Below, piece after piece: positions 1 through 8,739 of a stretch of DNA of 39,990 nucleotides. Position 1 is the first letter of the stretch; each line of letters starts with the position of its first letter. Source of the DNA: Helicobacteraceae bacterium. Lineage in GTDB: Bacteria; Campylobacterota; Campylobacteria; Campylobacterales; Sulfurimonadaceae. The position numbers were made by a program, and so were the translations under genes. The stretch lies in assembly GCA_027023805.1 (NCBI GenBank), contig JALVUF010000023.1, positions 1 through 39,990 on the forward strand, in the 5' to 3' direction. The notes beneath the pieces are model-generated. The model saw only the letters and a list, made by a program, of their open reading frames with translations, ran no database searches and had not been told where the DNA came from.

Positions 1-139
1 AAGATACATTTGTTTGTTGAATCCTTATCTGCTCTTGCTGCTGTTTGACTTGCAAAGAATTATTAGCCAAATTGACTAACTCTTGAAAATTATCCGCACA
101 TAACAGTAATGGTACGCAAAGAAGTATTAGTTTTTTCAT
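1..139 (-). CDS. TolC-like outer membrane efflux protein, N-terminal fragment
   Basis: Forty-six codons are visible before the gene leaves the window. The protein starts with a signal peptide (MKKLILLCVPLLLCA, cleavage probably near residue 15), followed by a helical, glutamine-rich stretch (LVNLANNSLQVKQQQEQI) typical of the first helix of TolC-family outer membrane factors. The ATG at 139 is preceded by AGGAAT at a good distance. It starts 9 bases after the stop of the EmrB-type pump gene, as the last visible gene of the tetR-hlyD-emrB operon, so it should supply the outer membrane channel of that pump. The call rests on context plus a short segment; the rest of the protein is not seen. Confidence 0.72.
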   Translation of the reverse strand, partial: MKKLILLCVPLLLCADNFQELVNLANNSLQVKQQQEQIRIQQTNVS

Positions 140-148
140 GTTCTATTC

Positions 149-1687
149 CTAGGTTGTTAAATTTTCTTGTATAGTCTTTGCCGGCTTATCTGATTTTAGC
201 AGTAACATAAAAATCAAAGCAACGCCTGCAACACCAAAAAAAGCCGCATGAAACCATACATATTTATATCCATAATTTGATGACATAAAATTTTCATATG
301 CACCAAAAATAGCAGAACCGGCTTTGCCGTATATCACCTCTAAATGCTTAACGATACCACTTACTAAGGTATAATTTTGCAAATTATTCATACCGTTAAA
401 TTGAGCCGATGCAGAATACACCAAGTCATTAGTAGCGATTGCCGTACCAAATCCTGCACCAACAAACCGCGCATAATCTGTTATTATAATAGATTGTTCT
501 TTAAACTTTCCCGCATTATTGAGTACCAACACGGTAACTGGTGCAAAAAACATACCCAAAGCCATGCCAAAGAGCATAGTTTTGATAACTGCTTCATAAA
601 AAGGCGTATAGTAGTTAATTGTCGGAAAAAGCAGCAACCCTGAGATTAAATACAGCACTCCGCCTATAGTTAAAACAAATTTTGGAGAAAATTTATCTAC
701 CAATTTTCCTGCAATTAAGCTAAAAAATCCTATCCACACGCCAAAACCTAAAACACCTATACCCGCATCACTTGAAGAGAGCCCTTTTATATGTTCATAA
801 AAATACGGTACTAAATAAAAATATTGAAACATTGAAAATCCAAATAAAACTGTAAAAATAAGCACACCGATAGTAAAATGATAATTTTTAAATAACGAAT
901 ATTCAAACATTTTATTTGTCAAGAGAAGTTCACTTATAGCAAATAACAATAAAGCAAATATGACAGTAAACAACAGATATATAATCATCGGTGAATTAAA
1001 CCAACCGTATTGCTGTCCTTTTGAGAGCAGAACCAACAATGAAATTGTTGCTATGCTAAGTAATATAAATGAGATGAAATTCGTATCTACTTTTTCTCTT
1101 AAACTATTATTTGGCAAAAGTAAGCTTCCAAAAATCACCAATGTAATACCAATTGGAACATTTATAAAAAATGCAGCTCTCCATGAAAAATATTGGGTTA
1201 TATAACCACCAAGAGTAGGTCCCACAGCAGGTGCAAAAGCAACTCCTAGCGCAAAAATACCCATCGCCATACCACGTTTATTTGCCGGGAAAAAATCAAA
1301 AACAATTACTTTTGCACTAACCATAATCAAAGCCTCTCCAAAACCCTGCACCGCACGTGAGAATATCATAAATCCGAGCGAATCAGAGATTCCGCAAAAA
1401 AATGAAAAAATGGTAAAAATTAAAACTCCGCCGATATATACATATTTGTTGCCAAATCTTTTCATAAGCGGTGCCGTGATTAAAAATCCAACAGATGCAG
1501 CTATCATAAAAGCCGTTATTACCCACTGTGCGCCGTACATATCAGTTGAGAGCGGTCCTTGCAGGCGTGGAACCATAACATCAACAACGGTTGTGTCTAA
1601 AACAGCCATAAAAACACCGATTATCGTTAGCACTACCCAGATAACAAGCTCAAGCCTGTTTGATGCTTTTACATATGTACTTGCCAT
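149..1687 (-). CDS. DHA2-family multidrug efflux pump, EmrB type
   Basis: A 512-residue inner membrane protein with about 14 hydrophobic helices, the usual size for the DHA2 (EmrB/QacA) branch of the major facilitator superfamily. Helix 1 carries the LDTTVVDV motif with the membrane-embedded acidic residue D31, and helix 5 carries the antiporter motif C (APAVGPTLGGYI). Proton-driven export of hydrophobic drugs or dyes is expected from the family; the substrate cannot be read from sequence. It follows the HlyD adaptor gene by 12 bases and precedes the TolC-like gene by 9, so pump, adaptor and channel are probably made from one transcript. Confidence 0.92.
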   Translation of the reverse strand: MASTYVKASNRLELVIWVVLTIIGVFMAVLDTTVVDVMVPRLQGPLSTDMYGAQWVITAFMIAASVGFLITAPLMKRFGNKYVYIGGVLIFTIFSFFCGISDSLGFMIFSRAVQGFGEALIMVSAKVIVFDFFPANKRGMAMGIFALGVAFAPAVGPTLGGYITQYFSWRAAFFINVPIGITLVIFGSLLLPNNSLREKVDTNFISFILLSIATISLLVLLSKGQQYGWFNSPMIIYLLFTVIFALLLFAISELLLTNKMFEYSLFKNYHFTIGVLIFTVLFGFSMFQYFYLVPYFYEHIKGLSSSDAGIGVLGFGVWIGFFSLIAGKLVDKFSPKFVLTIGGVLYLISGLLLFPTINYYTPFYEAVIKTMLFGMALGMFFAPVTVLVLNNAGKFKEQSIIITDYARFVGAGFGTAIATNDLVYSASAQFNGMNNLQNYTLVSGIVKHLEVIYGKAGSAIFGAYENFMSSNYGYKYVWFHAAFFGVAGVALIFMLLLKSDKPAKTIQENLTT

Positions 1688-1699
1688 AATATTAACTTT

Positions 1700-2812
1700 T
1701 TATCTTCTGATGGTAGCTTCAGCACTCATACCGACTCTTAGATTTTTCGTAGGATTTAAAAATCGTAGTTTGACGATAAATCTTTGCTGAAGTTTAGTAA
1801 ATTCACCACTGCTTATATCTCTTGGCACTATAGCAAACGTTGAAGCGCTAGCTGGTAAAATCTTAGATATGACGGCTTTAAAATTTTTATCTACAGCATC
1901 TACATGTACGGTAGCTTGATTACCTACTTTTAAATTTTTAAGTTTTGATTCTTCAAGCAATACAGATACGTAAATATGTTTTAAATCAACTTCGGCTACT
2001 ATATTCTCTCCTGCATTCACTACTTGATGATTGTTTACAAATTTTCTTGCAATCACACCGTTAAAGGGAGCATAAATATAGCTATATCCGATCTTCTCCT
2101 GTATAAGTTTGGATTTTTGCATCAAAGCCTTTTTATCATCATTTAAAGCTTTGATGGTTTTACCAATACGTACAACACCATATTGTTCATTAGCTATCAT
2201 CTTGGCTTTTATATGTAAAGAATTTTTTGATAATATTAGTGCCTGAAGAGAGTTTTGCTTAGATAAAATATTATTTTTTAGACTGTTATATGATGTTTGC
2301 ACATCTTCTAGTCGCTCAAGGGAAGTTCTATGGTACCTGTATAAAGTTTTGTACCGTTTTACATCTTTGGCGATTTTAGCAAGCTTAACTTTCATAGCAT
2401 CAATACCAAATGACAAAGCTGATATTTTTTTGGAGGCTATTTTTAAATCATTACTATTTGTCTGCATACTTAAACTTATATTATTTATTAGTTTTTGTTT
2501 GGATGCTTTGAGTGAGTTGATTTTATTTTGTATTGAAGAGATGTTGTATCTTATCTCTTTTAGAGTTGTATTTAACTCTTTTGTGCTAAGCTTTGCTATC
2601 AACTCACCCTTTTTAACACTGTCACCTGAATGAATGGTTAGTTTGTCTATTTGCCCGGGAAGTTTAAAAGAGAGATATGTCAGCGTATCACTTTTTACAA
2701 ATGCCGCATCAGATGTTGTATATTTGTCATTAAAAATCATATATTTTATAAGAAAAATCATACTAATAAGTATTAATCCGATAAAAATAATAAGTGCTAC
2801 TTTTTTTTTCAT
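1700..2812 (-). CDS. HlyD/EmrA-family membrane fusion protein
   Basis: A 370-residue periplasmic adaptor with a single N-terminal membrane anchor (about residues 5-25). A split lipoyl-type domain flanks a long predicted alpha-helical hairpin (about residues 80-235), and a beta-barrel segment follows; YAPFNGVIARKFVNNHQVV is the typical second lipoyl half. It should bridge the EmrB-type pump to the TolC-like channel. The start codon overlaps the tetR stop by 4 bases (ATGA), indicating translational coupling to the regulator. Family assignment is firm; the cargo is unknown. Confidence 0.92.
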   Translation of the reverse strand: MKKKVALIIFIGLILISMIFLIKYMIFNDKYTTSDAAFVKSDTLTYLSFKLPGQIDKLTIHSGDSVKKGELIAKLSTKELNTTLKEIRYNISSIQNKINSLKASKQKLINNISLSMQTNSNDLKIASKKISALSFGIDAMKVKLAKIAKDVKRYKTLYRYHRTSLERLEDVQTSYNSLKNNILSKQNSLQALILSKNSLHIKAKMIANEQYGVVRIGKTIKALNDDKKALMQKSKLIQEKIGYSYIYAPFNGVIARKFVNNHQVVNAGENIVAEVDLKHIYVSVLLEESKLKNLKVGNQATVHVDAVDKNFKAVISKILPASASTFAIVPRDISSGEFTKLQQRFIVKLRFLNPTKNLRVGMSAEATIRR

Positions 2813-3429
2813 TTTTCTATCTTCGGTGTTGTATTGTTGTTTGACTTTAATACATAAAAAATCATCTCAAGATACTTATTTATTTCAGCTTTTAAATTTT
2901 GCATATCATTTCTCATTAACTTTGATATAAACATACCCTCAGGAGTTAAAAAAATACCATGCGATAATGCTACGGCTTCCGGTTTTAACTCACCTTGATT
3001 AACAGCATCTACTACAACCTCTTTAAAAAGACCATAGTAAGTATTAAATGTTTTGGTTTTAAAATCGGCAAACTCATCTTGCTGTTTGATAACTAAAATA
3101 GATACAAATTCTTTATACAGCTCTCTGATTTCAATATATTCATCATCATAAAAAAAAGTTGAAAAAAGTTTTAGTTTATCTAAAGTTGAATCCAAATTCT
3201 TAAGATTTTTTATCAACCCTATTTTATGTTCGGTAAACAATAAATTTATAATTTCAATAACTATCTCTTCTTTATTTTTAAAGTAGCTGTAAAGTGTACC
3301 TTTACCGATATTGGCTTGTTGTGTAATTTGTGAAACCGTTAAATTGCGGATACCGTTTTGAAAAATAAGCTGTTTGCATGCTAATGCTATATCTTTTCGC
3401 TTTTGCGCTTTATCTACTATGATTGCCAT
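2809..3429 (-). CDS. TetR-family transcriptional repressor of the efflux operon
   Basis: A 206-residue protein with an N-terminal TetR helix-turn-helix (about residues 10-57, including LTVSQITQQANIGKGTLYSYFKNKEE) and a variable helical ligand-binding domain. It is the first gene of the efflux operon and overlaps the adaptor start by 4 bases. A 21-bp inverted repeat lies about 55-75 bases upstream, so autorepression relieved by a pump substrate is the likely mode. The repressor role and ligand are inferred from family and position. Confidence 0.9.
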   Translation of the reverse strand: MAIIVDKAQKRKDIALACKQLIFQNGIRNLTVSQITQQANIGKGTLYSYFKNKEEIVIEIINLLFTEHKIGLIKNLKNLDSTLDKLKLFSTFFYDDEYIEIRELYKEFVSILVIKQQDEFADFKTKTFNTYYGLFKEVVVDAVNQGELKPEAVALSHGIFLTPEGMFISKLMRNDMQNLKAEINKYLEMIFYVLKSNNNTTPKIEK

Positions 3430-3482
3430 AAAAAATCCATCTGTATAGAATATAATACCTATTCTTTAGTTGAGTTTGGTAT

Positions 3483-3503
3483 AATGACCGACCGACAGTC
3501 ATT
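3483..3503. promoter_or_regulatory. Probable TetR operator (inverted repeat)
   Basis: The sequence AATGACCGACCGACAGTCATT is an inverted repeat with perfect 6-bp outer arms (AATGAC/GTCATT) and two further matching pairs in the core. The GACCGAC core is common in operators of AcrR/TetR regulators. It lies directly upstream of a minus-strand AT-rich -10 candidate (TATTAT near 3455) serving tetR. Confidence 0.65.
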
Positions 3504-3525
3504 TGAAATGATATATCATACTAAC

Positions 3526-4455
3526 TTAAATATGCCTTAAAGTATTAAGTGCATCTTTATATATAGGCTCATCAATAAAACCATATCTCTCATCCACAAA
3601 ACCGGCAATTGCTTTACTTTTGTTTTGCTCAAACAATCTAATTATCTCTTTTGCTTTTTCTATATGTAGAGCAGACGGTTTTAAAATATCATTTACTATA
3701 TCTGTTTGTTTAGGAGAGATGCAAGCCTTTGCGTTATATCCCATACTTTTTTCAAGCTCTACCCACTGTTTAAAAGTGTCAATATCTTTATATTTTTGAA
3801 AAACAGGGGCAACAGCTTTTACATGTAAAGCCCTGCAAGTTATTAAAAAATGGCTCAATATATATTTAGTTGTCGGATTTTGCGGCGTGATTAAAGACTG
3901 AGAAAGCCCCATATCCACAAATAGGTCTAAGATTCCTAGATAAAATGCAGATACTCTTGTATTTATACCAAGCGATACAAGGTTTAGCCATGCATCAGAT
4001 GTCTCAATAGATAAATGCAGTTCAATATCTTTATGCAATATATCAAGCACTTCTTTTACCTCATTTACGGTTTTAATTTTTGGCACACGAATGGCATCGG
4101 GGCAAAACTGATTTAAATAAGCAATCTCCTCATATCCGCCCTCTTGCAATGCGTTTACTCTTACAATTAGTTTTTTTTCAATTTGTTTATATTTACATAA
4201 AAATATCGCCACTAGCACCAAAGCAAACGGCTTATTCTCCACAGAAACTCCATCTTCAAGATTTAAAATTACGGCATCTGCGTTTAGTTGCGGTATTTTC
4301 ATCAAATGCTCTAAGTTGTGTGCTGATAGCATTAATACTGATCTATAATACTGTGTTTTATTTATACTGCGCTTACATGTAAGGGCTAGTTTTTTTAGAG
4401 AATCTAAATCTCTATCACCTAGTAATTGTTTTATTGTGTGAAGATTATTTTGCAT
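3526..4455 (-). CDS. CitE-like HpcH/HpaI aldolase/citrate lyase-family protein
   Basis: A 309-residue protein of the CitE-like TIM-barrel family. It has the substrate- and metal-binding hallmark ADAVILNLEDGV, then IRVPKI and LSIET segments at the positions expected for barrel strands. Members cleave or form citramalyl-, malyl- or beta-methylmalyl-CoA type compounds. No citrate lyase alpha or gamma subunit gene lies nearby, so a full citrate lyase is unlikely here and the substrate is undefined. Its start overlaps the end of the upstream cytochrome c gene by 11 bases. Two TTACATGTAA palindromes lie within the gene. Confidence 0.78.
   Translation of the reverse strand: MQNNLHTIKQLLGDRDLDSLKKLALTCKRSINKTQYYRSVLMLSAHNLEHLMKIPQLNADAVILNLEDGVSVENKPFALVLVAIFLCKYKQIEKKLIVRVNALQEGGYEEIAYLNQFCPDAIRVPKIKTVNEVKEVLDILHKDIELHLSIETSDAWLNLVSLGINTRVSAFYLGILDLFVDMGLSQSLITPQNPTTKYILSHFLITCRALHVKAVAPVFQKYKDIDTFKQWVELEKSMGYNAKACISPKQTDIVNDILKPSALHIEKAKEIIRLFEQNKSKAIAGFVDERYGFIDEPIYKDALNTLRHI
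3818..3829. repeat. TTACATGTAA interspersed palindrome, copy 1
   Basis: Perfect 12-bp palindrome TTTACATGTAAA inside the CitE-like gene, read as Leu-His-Val-Lys codons (TTA CAT GTA AAA). Confidence 0.8.
4372..4383. repeat. TTACATGTAA interspersed palindrome, copy 2
   Basis: Perfect 12-bp palindrome CTTACATGTAAG inside the CitE-like gene, read in the other phase (Thr-Cys-Lys, ACA TGT AAG). Confidence 0.8.
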
Positions 4456-4786
4456 GATCGGGCACTTTATTATGAAGATATTGATATAAAGTCTGTATCT
4501 CTGAGTCAGTCAGATAATATCTCGGCATTGCAAATATTTGACTGTTTAAAGCATTGTAAAAATTCTTAAAGTTTATATTTGTGATATTGCCGCCTTTTAA
4601 TCTCTTAAGCTTTCCTTTAGCATAATACGTTGCTATAACTAAGCCTTTGCCATTTTCGCCATGACATTTTTCGCACCCTATTCCGCGTGGATGATTGTAA
4701 AGCAGCGCTCCATACTCTTTTTGTGTGATGAAATAAGTATCAGAAAAAACTGTCATACTAAACATAAATATCAAAATGATTCTCAT
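4445..4786 (-). CDS. Small periplasmic monohaem cytochrome c
   Basis: A 113-residue protein with a short signal peptide (cleavage near residue 15), one covalent haem site CEKCH (residues 38-42) and a likely axial methionine at M87 (FAMPRYYL). The size and GENGKG after the haem site fit class I cytochrome c. An electron-transfer role in the periplasm is expected; the partner is not visible. The ATG at 4786 is preceded by an AAAAGG element. The gene overlaps the CitE-like gene by 11 bases, and the divergent folD begins 62 bases away. Confidence 0.85.
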   Translation of the reverse strand: MRIILIFMFSMTVFSDTYFITQKEYGALLYNHPRGIGCEKCHGENGKGLVIATYYAKGKLKRLKGGNITNINFKNFYNALNSQIFAMPRYYLTDSEIQTLYQYLHNKVPDHAK

Positions 4787-4790
4787 TCAA
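4772..4790. promoter_or_regulatory. Possible weak Fur-like box over the cytochrome start codon
   Basis: CAAAATGATTCTCATTCAA matches the 19-bp Fur consensus at roughly 13 positions by eye, with a good AATGATT/CATT core. It overlaps the start codon of the cytochrome gene. An AT-rich genome gives such partial matches by chance, so this is only a candidate. Confidence 0.2.
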
Positions 4791-4848
4791 AGCGACCTTT
4801 TAGCGAATTAACGCTATATTATCGAAAAAATAATTTATGGTGAGTTAA

Positions 4849-5706
4849 ATGAAGATACTTGATGGTAAAAAATTAGCTTTAAAAATAGAAAAAAGTATTG
4901 CGCAAGAGACCGCACTCTTTAAAAAACAAACAGGTAAAGTACCGGGATTGGCTGTTATGTTAGTAGGACATGATCCGGCAAGTCATACATACGTCAATAT
5001 GAAAAAGAAAGCATGCGATAGAGTCGGATTTTATTCTATAACGCATGAGATGCCCTCTGATATTTCACAAGAGGCTATAGAAGAGACCATTATTATGATG
5101 AATCAAAATCCAAATATTGATGGAATTTTAATTCAGCTTCCACTGCCTGAGCATATTGATACCACTAAACTGCTTGAGCTTGTAACTCCTAGTAAAGATG
5201 TTGATGGTTTTCATCCATACAATGTTGGACGTCTGACTGTGGGGCTTGACGGTTTTGTACCTTGTACTCCTTTGGGCGTTATGCATCTTTTGCAAGAGTA
5301 CAACATAGACGTAAAAGGGAAGAACTGCGTTGTCGTGGGGGCTTCAAATATCGTAGGAAAGCCAATGGCGCTTTTATTGTTAAATGCCAATGCTACAGTT
5401 GAAATATGCCATATTTTTACAGATGATTTGAAAAAACATACACTAAATGCAGATATTATATTTGTAGGCGTGGGGGTCGAGGGTCTGATTAAAGAAGATA
5501 TGGTCAAAAAAGATGTGATTATCGTAGATATCGGAGTAAATAGAAGCGCTAACGGGAAACTAGTCGGCGATGTAGATTTTAACAAGGTCAGCCAAAAAGC
5601 CTCTTTTATTACACCGGTACCGGGCGGCGTAGGTCCCATGACTATTGCGATGCTTCTTAGCAACTCTTTAAAAGCGGCACAACTGCACAATAAGGCATCT
5701 AAGTGA
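4849..5706 (+). CDS. folD: Bifunctional methylene-THF dehydrogenase/cyclohydrolase
   Basis: A 285-residue protein, the normal size for FolD, which interconverts 5,10-methylene-, methenyl- and 10-formyl-tetrahydrofolate with NADP. Visible signatures are the substrate-site motif SHTYVNMKKKACDRVG with the catalytic lysine, QLPLPEHID, the nucleotide-binding VVVGASNIVGKPMALLLLNANATVEICH, and the C-terminal PVPGGVGPMTIAML. The start has GGTGAG just upstream. It opens a nine-gene plus-strand run; its TGA stop overlaps the GTG start of lepB by 4 bases. Confidence 0.97.
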   Translation: MKILDGKKLALKIEKSIAQETALFKKQTGKVPGLAVMLVGHDPASHTYVNMKKKACDRVGFYSITHEMPSDISQEAIEETIIMMNQNPNIDGILIQLPLPEHIDTTKLLELVTPSKDVDGFHPYNVGRLTVGLDGFVPCTPLGVMHLLQEYNIDVKGKNCVVVGASNIVGKPMALLLLNANATVEICHIFTDDLKKHTLNADIIFVGVGVEGLIKEDMVKKDVIIVDIGVNRSANGKLVGDVDFNKVSQKASFITPVPGGVGPMTIAMLLSNSLKAAQLHNKASK

Positions 5707-6719
5707 AAAATTTCTTTTTAAAACTATATAAATTTTCAAATTCATGGACAGGAACAATTGTTATTGTTTTGTTTATTATATTTTTTATTGCCCAGGCTTT
5801 TGTCATACCAAGCGGTTCTATGAAAAATTCGCTTCTTATAGGTGATCATCTGTTTGCTAAAAAATTTGTTTTTGGTATTCCTACTCCATTTCTTCCGTTT
5901 GTAGAGTGGTCATTAACCCCTTGGAGTAAAAATCTTCATCTAATTGATGGCGGCAAACCGCACCGTGGAGAGATAGTAATTTTCAGATATCCTAAAAATA
6001 TAAAACTACATTACGTAAAACGTTGCGTAGCTATACCGGGCGATCAGCTTTTTTTACATAATAAAAATCTATATCTTCATCCGTATGAAGGCAAAGCATA
6101 TATTTTAAAACACTATAAAGGCGATACTATTATCAAAAAAGACGGAATCTTGTGGGTTAAAAATCCATATATGAAACTTTATCCAGGTATTCATCACGAC
6201 CCTGCTATGACACACGACACTCCTGTGTTACTTAGCAGTAACGGAGGCATGGAGATTATAAATACACCTATGAAATACAATTATATACTTCAAAATATAA
6301 ATAGACTGCCATCAAACATCAAACTGTTAAAACATAATCCTGTATTTGATACGCCTATCATTAAAGTTCCAAAGGACGATTATTATATGATGGGAGATAA
6401 CAGAGATCACTCTGATGACAGTAGATTTTGGGGCTTTGTCCCTTATCAAAATCTTGTCGGCACGCCTTGGTTTATCTATTTTAGTATTCAAGACAGAAGC
6501 TATGAAGATATGCTTCACGGCAGTTCTACCCAAGAGCCAAACTTAGCAGGATTAAGGGATGTATGTAAAAACATTAGCATCACTTCAACCAAATGTAAGG
6601 ATATATGGGATAAAAAAATGATGTATCAGATAAGATGGAACAGAATGTTTAAAACACCCGCTACACTTGAACAAAATCCATATGTAGCAAAAGCTGCCGC
6701 ATCTGCAGCATTAAAATAA
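5703..6719 (+). CDS. lepB: Signal peptidase I
   Basis: A 338-residue leader peptidase that removes signal peptides from exported proteins at the outer face of the inner membrane. One N-terminal membrane anchor (residues 17-34) is followed by the catalytic serine S39 in PSGSMKNSL and the general-base lysine K106 in YVKRCVAIPGD. Box E is GDNRDHSDDSRFWGFVP. About 130 residues separate box D from box E, a long insertion also known in other Campylobacterota enzymes. The GTG start sits within the folD stop (ATGA-like 4-base overlap). Functional assignment is firm. Confidence 0.96.
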   Translation: MKNFFLKLYKFSNSWTGTIVIVLFIIFFIAQAFVIPSGSMKNSLLIGDHLFAKKFVFGIPTPFLPFVEWSLTPWSKNLHLIDGGKPHRGEIVIFRYPKNIKLHYVKRCVAIPGDQLFLHNKNLYLHPYEGKAYILKHYKGDTIIKKDGILWVKNPYMKLYPGIHHDPAMTHDTPVLLSSNGGMEIINTPMKYNYILQNINRLPSNIKLLKHNPVFDTPIIKVPKDDYYMMGDNRDHSDDSRFWGFVPYQNLVGTPWFIYFSIQDRSYEDMLHGSSTQEPNLAGLRDVCKNISITSTKCKDIWDKKMMYQIRWNRMFKTPATLEQNPYVAKAAASAALK

Positions 6720-6729
6720 AGAGATACAA

Positions 6730-7404
6730 ATGAGTGAACTAAAACTTTTGCAGATTGTAGCTTCAATAGTGGCACTTTTAATAGCTATTATAGGTCATGA
6801 AATAATGCATGGATATATCGCCTACAAATATGGGGATATGACTGCTAAAAATGCAGGCAGATTGTCTATTAATCCACTGATACATATTGATCTTTTTGGC
6901 TCTATTATCGTGCCTGCTGCTATGTATTTTATCCCACTTATCTTCGGTTTTGGAGGCGGTTTTATATTTGGGTGGGCAAAGCCTGTTCCAATTAATATGC
7001 GAAGTGTAGTAGATAAAGGTGGCTATAATGCAGCTATGCAGGTCAGTTTAGCCGGTATAGTTTATAACTTTACTCTAGCTGCTTTGAGCGCTATGATTCT
7101 TATGATACTTACACCTCCTGTTGGTTTGGATTCTATTGTTTATCTTTTTTTATACATCATGACAATGCAACTAGTTATTATTAATGTGGTTTTGGGTATT
7201 TTTAATCTGCTTCCAATTCCTCAATTTGACGGCGCACATTTTCTCATGTATCTGGCACTAAAATTCAATAATACTAAAGTAGCGGAATTCTTTTATAAAA
7301 ATGAGCGTTATGGTATGATTATAGTAATTATTATTTTGATTACACCGCTAAAAGATTATTTATTGATTTGGCCCGTTAATACGGTGTTAAATTTATTATT
7401 ATAG
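6730..7404 (+). CDS. Site-2 protease family (M50) membrane metalloprotease
   Basis: A 224-residue integral membrane protein with the zinc motif HEIMH at residues 23-27 in the first helix and the downstream NLLPIPQFDG motif, whose aspartate is the third zinc ligand. It has about five to six hydrophobic segments and no PDZ domain, so it belongs to the small rhomboid-like-context S2P group rather than RseP. Members cut membrane-embedded substrates; the substrate is unknown. It begins 10 bases after lepB with GAGAT upstream, which places two membrane peptidases side by side. Confidence 0.9.
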   Translation: MSELKLLQIVASIVALLIAIIGHEIMHGYIAYKYGDMTAKNAGRLSINPLIHIDLFGSIIVPAAMYFIPLIFGFGGGFIFGWAKPVPINMRSVVDKGGYNAAMQVSLAGIVYNFTLAALSAMILMILTPPVGLDSIVYLFLYIMTMQLVIINVVLGIFNLLPIPQFDGAHFLMYLALKFNNTKVAEFFYKNERYGMIIVIIILITPLKDYLLIWPVNTVLNLLL

Positions 7405-7413
7405 GAGTAATGT

Positions 7414-7854
7414 ATGAAATTTTATATAGCTACAGATCATGCCGGGGTTGATTTAAAGGACTATACTGTTAAATTATTGCAGCAAAAAGGACATGAGATA
7501 GTTGATCTGGGTCCTTACAATAAAGACAGAGTAGATTACCCGGATTTTGCTATAAAAGTTGCCAAAAGCGTATTGGGCGATAAAGAAAGTCAAGGAATTT
7601 TGATATGTGGCTCAGGAATAGGCATGAGCATGACGGCAAATAGATTTAGAGGTATTCGCGCCGCACTGTGTCATGATGCCTACACCGCCAAAGTTGCTCG
7701 TGAACATAATGACGCAAATGTACTATGTTTTGGAGAACGCATTATCGGTGAGGGAGTTGCTGAATCTATTTTAGATTCATGGCTGGCTTCAAGTTTTCAA
7801 GGTGGCAGACATACGGGTCGTGTTGAAAAAATTGAAGCGATAAAAGCAGACTAA
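7414..7854 (+). CDS. rpiB: Ribose-5-phosphate isomerase B
   Basis: A 146-residue member of the RpiB/LacA/LacB family, interconverting ribose 5-phosphate and ribulose 5-phosphate in the pentose phosphate pathway. Signatures are the N-terminal YIATDHAGVDLK, the active-site ICGSGIGMSM, and HNDANVLCFGER. Length matches the family. A strong AGGAG lies 9 bases before the ATG. It sits upstream of apt, which consumes PRPP derived from ribose 5-phosphate. Confidence 0.96.
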   Translation: MKFYIATDHAGVDLKDYTVKLLQQKGHEIVDLGPYNKDRVDYPDFAIKVAKSVLGDKESQGILICGSGIGMSMTANRFRGIRAALCHDAYTAKVAREHNDANVLCFGERIIGEGVAESILDSWLASSFQGGRHTGRVEKIEAIKAD

Positions 7855-8187
7855 ATGTTTTTTCAGTGGTCGCTTTTAACCATAGTATCTTTGATTGCTA
7901 TATATCTGTTTGTAAAAATGTTTTATTTTAAAAGCATAACGGTAAAAGAGCAAAAAAGTAATGAGATGATGAAGCTTACACTGCAAGAGGCTGAGGTATT
8001 GATTAGAAAATACCAAATACAGTTGCAACGCGCTCTTGGCAATGTGGATATTTTAAATAATGAAATGAATAAACTGCGAAATGAGATTAAAGCATTAAAA
8101 CAGCGTAATTCAAAATACAGATTGGAAACAGACAGGTTAAAAGTCAAGATTAGAGAGCTTGAAAACAGACTTGATGCTTTACTTTAA
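7855..8187 (+). CDS. Small membrane-anchored coiled-coil protein, function unknown
   Basis: A 110-residue protein with one N-terminal membrane helix (about residues 5-22) and a long charged segment (about residues 40-108) with heptad-like spacing, predicted to form a coiled coil. There is no enzymatic motif. The ATG follows the rpiB stop with no gap, so translation is probably coupled to rpiB; no good independent Shine-Dalgarno is seen. The architecture resembles scaffold or division-associated small proteins, but I do not recognise a family. Confidence 0.75.
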   Translation: MFFQWSLLTIVSLIAIYLFVKMFYFKSITVKEQKSNEMMKLTLQEAEVLIRKYQIQLQRALGNVDILNNEMNKLRNEIKALKQRNSKYRLETDRLKVKIRELENRLDALL

Positions 8188-8196
8188 GGATAAATT

Positions 8197-8739
8197 ATGA
8201 GTGATAAAGATTTAAAAATTATAAAAGATGCTATACGTGATATTCCTGATTTTCCAAAACCCGGAATTGTCTTTAAAGATATAACGACTCTGCTAAATGA
8301 CAAAGAGGCGTTTAATCTTTTAATGAAACATCTTAAAAATAGATACAAGACATACAATCTTGATTTTATTGCAGGGATAGATGCAAGAGGGTTTATTTTT
8401 GGAGCCGCACTAGCACAGATGTTAGGTGTTGGTTTTGTTCCAATACGAAAAAAAGGCAAACTCCCCTACACTACAATCTCTGAAAAATATTCACTTGAAT
8501 ACGGTTTTGATGAGGTAGAGATACATATAGATGCTTTTAGAGGTGTAAAAGATGCCAGAGTTTTATTAATTGACGATTTAATCGCTACGGGAGGTACGGC
8601 AAATGCGGCTGTCTCACTCATCAATAAATCTGATGCAACTTGCGTTGAGGCATGTTTTGTGTTGGGGTTAAATTTTTTAAACGGTAAGGATGCAATCCAA
8701 CAAAAAACTTCTGTCTATACAGTTATTGAGGTTGATTAA
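8197..8739 (+). CDS. apt: Adenine phosphoribosyltransferase
   Basis: A 180-residue type I phosphoribosyltransferase that salvages adenine to AMP using PRPP. It shows the N-terminal [15 protein letters not shown] signature, [11 protein letters not shown], the KKGKLPY flexible segment and the PRPP loop [19 protein letters not shown] lies 8 bases before the ATG. Its stop overlaps the trpB start by one base (TAATG). All typical APT features are intact. Confidence 0.97.
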   Translation: MSDKDLKIIKDAIRDIPDFPKPGIVFKDITTLLNDKEAFNLLMKHLKNRYKTYNLDFIAGIDARGFIFGAALAQMLGVGFVPIRKKGKLPYTTISEKYSLEYGFDEVEIHIDAFRGVKDARVLLIDDLIATGGTANAAVSLINKSDATCVEACFVLGLNFLNGKDAIQQKTSVYTVIEVD

